A stretch of 64,000 nt of DNA from contig JAACMV010000014.1 in assembly GCA_010909725.1 (NCBI GenBank), positions 868,001 to 932,000 of the forward strand. The letters are read 5' to 3'. Numbering within the stretch: position 1 is the stretch's first letter; each line of letters starts with the position of its first letter. This stretch comes from Picochlorum sp. 'celeri' (lineage: Eukaryota > Chlorophyta > Trebouxiophyceae). The translations under genes were made by a program, and so were the position numbers. Below the pieces are notes generated by a model, which was not told the DNA's origin, ran no database searches, and worked only from the letters and a program-made list of their open reading frames with translations. Positions 63,778-64,000 of the stretch are shown in pieces.

Positions 63778-64000
63778 GGCTACATCAGCAATCTTAGATA
63801 CGTAAAATGTCAAATTCCTATCGAGATGGTACATTCATTGCCATGATATAGGATTATTATTACAATGTCGCAGAAATGCGCATGGATACTCGTGGTGTGA
63901 TCTCGGTTACATAGTATCCATGAATATCATGCTATATGCTTATTTATGTATTGCTGTATGCATGCGAGGGAACGGAATGAGTACACATCTGCTTGATGAT

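Noticed and set aside
1..64000. CRISPR arrays, insertion sequences, rRNA genes, viral genes
   Set aside because: None seen. There are no direct-repeat arrays, transposase-like frames or rRNA segments in the window.

Overview
The window is nuclear DNA of a photosynthetic eukaryote with a compact genome, most likely a green alga of prasinophyte grade. The species cannot be told from the sequence. Genes are single transcription units on both strands, and most carry one short GT-AG intron near the 5' end. Plastid proteins (L1, a dicarboxylate translocator, TOC75, an ARC3-like protein) start with simple transit-like peptides and no preceding signal peptide, which points to a primary plastid. A plant-like mitochondrial malate dehydrogenase, a three-finger LSD1-type protein, a telobox Myb protein, TOC75, ARC3 and a TPLATE/TSET subunit favour Viridiplantae. 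I count about 35 protein genes and one tRNA gene in 64 kb.

Layout. 1-12.7 kb: TAF1 (running off the left edge), a penta-EF-hand protein, a telomere-repeat-binding protein, a GLTSCR1/BICRA-like remodeller subunit, the eEF2 co-chaperone HGH1, plastid ribosomal protein L1 and a TMEM184/LAZ1 membrane protein. 13-24 kb: plastid dicarboxylate translocator, mitochondrial malate dehydrogenase, UTP4, a tiny membrane protein, an LSD1-like zinc-finger protein, an ATG18/WIPI protein and SCYL1. 24-35 kb: a gene-poor 1.2 kb with a duplicated fragment of a phosphatase gene, a ubiquitin-like protein, purple acid phosphatase, diacylglycerol lipase, a small secreted protein, a TLC-type membrane protein and a stand-alone BtuF-like binding protein. 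35-49 kb: MON2 with tRNA-Val(UAC) antisense in an intron, a TWD40-2-like TPLATE/TSET subunit and TOC75. 49-64 kb: UTP11, mitochondrial ATP synthase gamma, a secreted RCC1-repeat protein, organellar release factor 1, glycerol-3-phosphate dehydrogenase, NUDCD2, ARC3-like protein, peptidyl-tRNA hydrolase, an unrecognised plastid-type protein, APE2 and an OXLD1-like protein.

How the genes relate. There are no operons, but themes recur. Organelle translation and import are covered by L1, RF1, Pth and TOC75. The malate shuttle is covered by the adjacent translocator and malate dehydrogenase. Ribosome biogenesis is covered by UTP4 and UTP11. Trafficking and autophagy are covered by MON2, TSET, SCYL1 and ATG18.

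The most interesting signal is not a gene. A 24-25 bp dyad (arms CCYATC and GATRGG, spacer 12-13 nt) occurs five times, always between genes and always beside a gene for an organelle-type protein. The introns also share an unusual donor, GT-R-Y-G, in place of GTRAGT. Gene models were spliced by eye from frame continuity and GT/AG sites. The start codons given are all ATG.
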